From contig CAMEPN010000088.1 of the NCBI GenBank assembly GCA_945931735.1, positions 1-7,106 on the forward strand: a DNA stretch of 7,106 nucleotides, written 5' to 3'. A model generated the notes under the pieces. It was not told the origin of the DNA. It saw only the letters and a list, made by a program, of their open reading frames with translations, and did no database searches. Made by a program: the position numbers and the translations under genes. Position 1 is the first letter of the stretch, and the number at the start of each line of letters is the position of its first letter. This DNA is from an uncultured Clostridia bacterium (GTDB lineage: Bacteria > Bacillota > Clostridia > Oscillospirales > Ruminococcaceae). Shown piece after piece: positions 7,089 to 7,106 of this stretch.

Positions 7089-7106
7089 GCGGCGTTAAGA
7101 TCAAGC
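7085..7106 (+). CDS. trpF: Start of phosphoribosylanthranilate isomerase (3' partial)
   Basis: Only seven codons are visible, GTG AGC GGC GTT AAG ATC AAG, reading MSGVKIK when GTG initiates. TrpF proteins usually open with a short lead followed by K-I-K-x-C-G, and trpF normally follows trpC in Clostridia, so this is most likely trpF, which isomerises phosphoribosylanthranilate to CdRP. The GTG overlaps the trpC stop as GTGA, the same coupling style as the genes before it, and GAGAGG (7070-7075) can serve as ribosome binding site at 9-base spacing. The nearby ATG at 7078 runs into a stop after six codons and is not the start. The assignment rests mainly on context because the sequence is cut. 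Confidence 0.68.

Noticed and set aside
1..7106. CRISPR arrays, insertion sequences, tRNA or rRNA genes, att sites or toxin-antitoxin pairs.
   Set aside because: No direct-repeat arrays, terminal inverted repeats, transposase motifs or RNA gene signatures were seen by eye. Apart from the 3247-side leader region, coding sequence fills the window.

Overview
The window reads as a chromosomal segment of a Gram-positive bacterium of the Clostridia type. Three things suggest this: the first five genes of a tryptophan operon in the order trpE-trpG-trpD-trpC-trpF, a tRNA-sensing T-box leader in front of trpE (T-boxes are found mainly in Firmicutes), and strong AGGAGG-like ribosome binding sites. The DNA is fairly GC-rich but uses many ATA isoleucine codons, which would fit a gut Oscillospiraceae/Ruminococcaceae-like lineage. 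That finer placement is inference only. All genes are on the + strand.

Bases 1-2852 hold two ABC exporter half-transporters joined by a 4-base ATGA overlap. The first is cut by the left window edge. Its Walker B glutamate is Asp and its switch histidine is Gln. The second has a canonical Walker B and switch His, but an altered signature (LSQGQ). The changes are complementary, which is the pattern of a heterodimeric exporter with one catalytic and one degenerate ATP site (BmrC/BmrD, LmrC/LmrD and TM287/TM288 type). The substrate cannot be read from the sequence.

Bases 2853-3246 contain no gene but are almost fully explained. There is a promoter with an extended -10, then a T-box riboswitch of about 300 nt: Stem I with a UGG (Trp) specifier, a Stem II region, a Stem III hairpin, an antiterminator with a 7-nt UGGCACC bulge, and a competing intrinsic terminator with a T-tract. 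The bulge variable base is C, which fits a G discriminator as in bacterial tRNA-Trp, so two separate positions point to tRNA-Trp.

Bases 3247-7106 hold trpE, trpG, trpD, trpC and the first codons of trpF. The genes overlap or nearly abut, so they are probably one transcript with coupled translation. TrpE and TrpG form anthranilate synthase, TrpD adds phosphoribosyl, TrpF isomerises and TrpC closes the indole ring; trpB and trpA would be expected just beyond the right edge. When uncharged tRNA-Trp accumulates, the T-box should let transcription continue into trpE. TrpE also keeps the residues associated with feedback inhibition by tryptophan. I see no undescribed system here; the most interesting parts are the T-box details and the asymmetric exporter.
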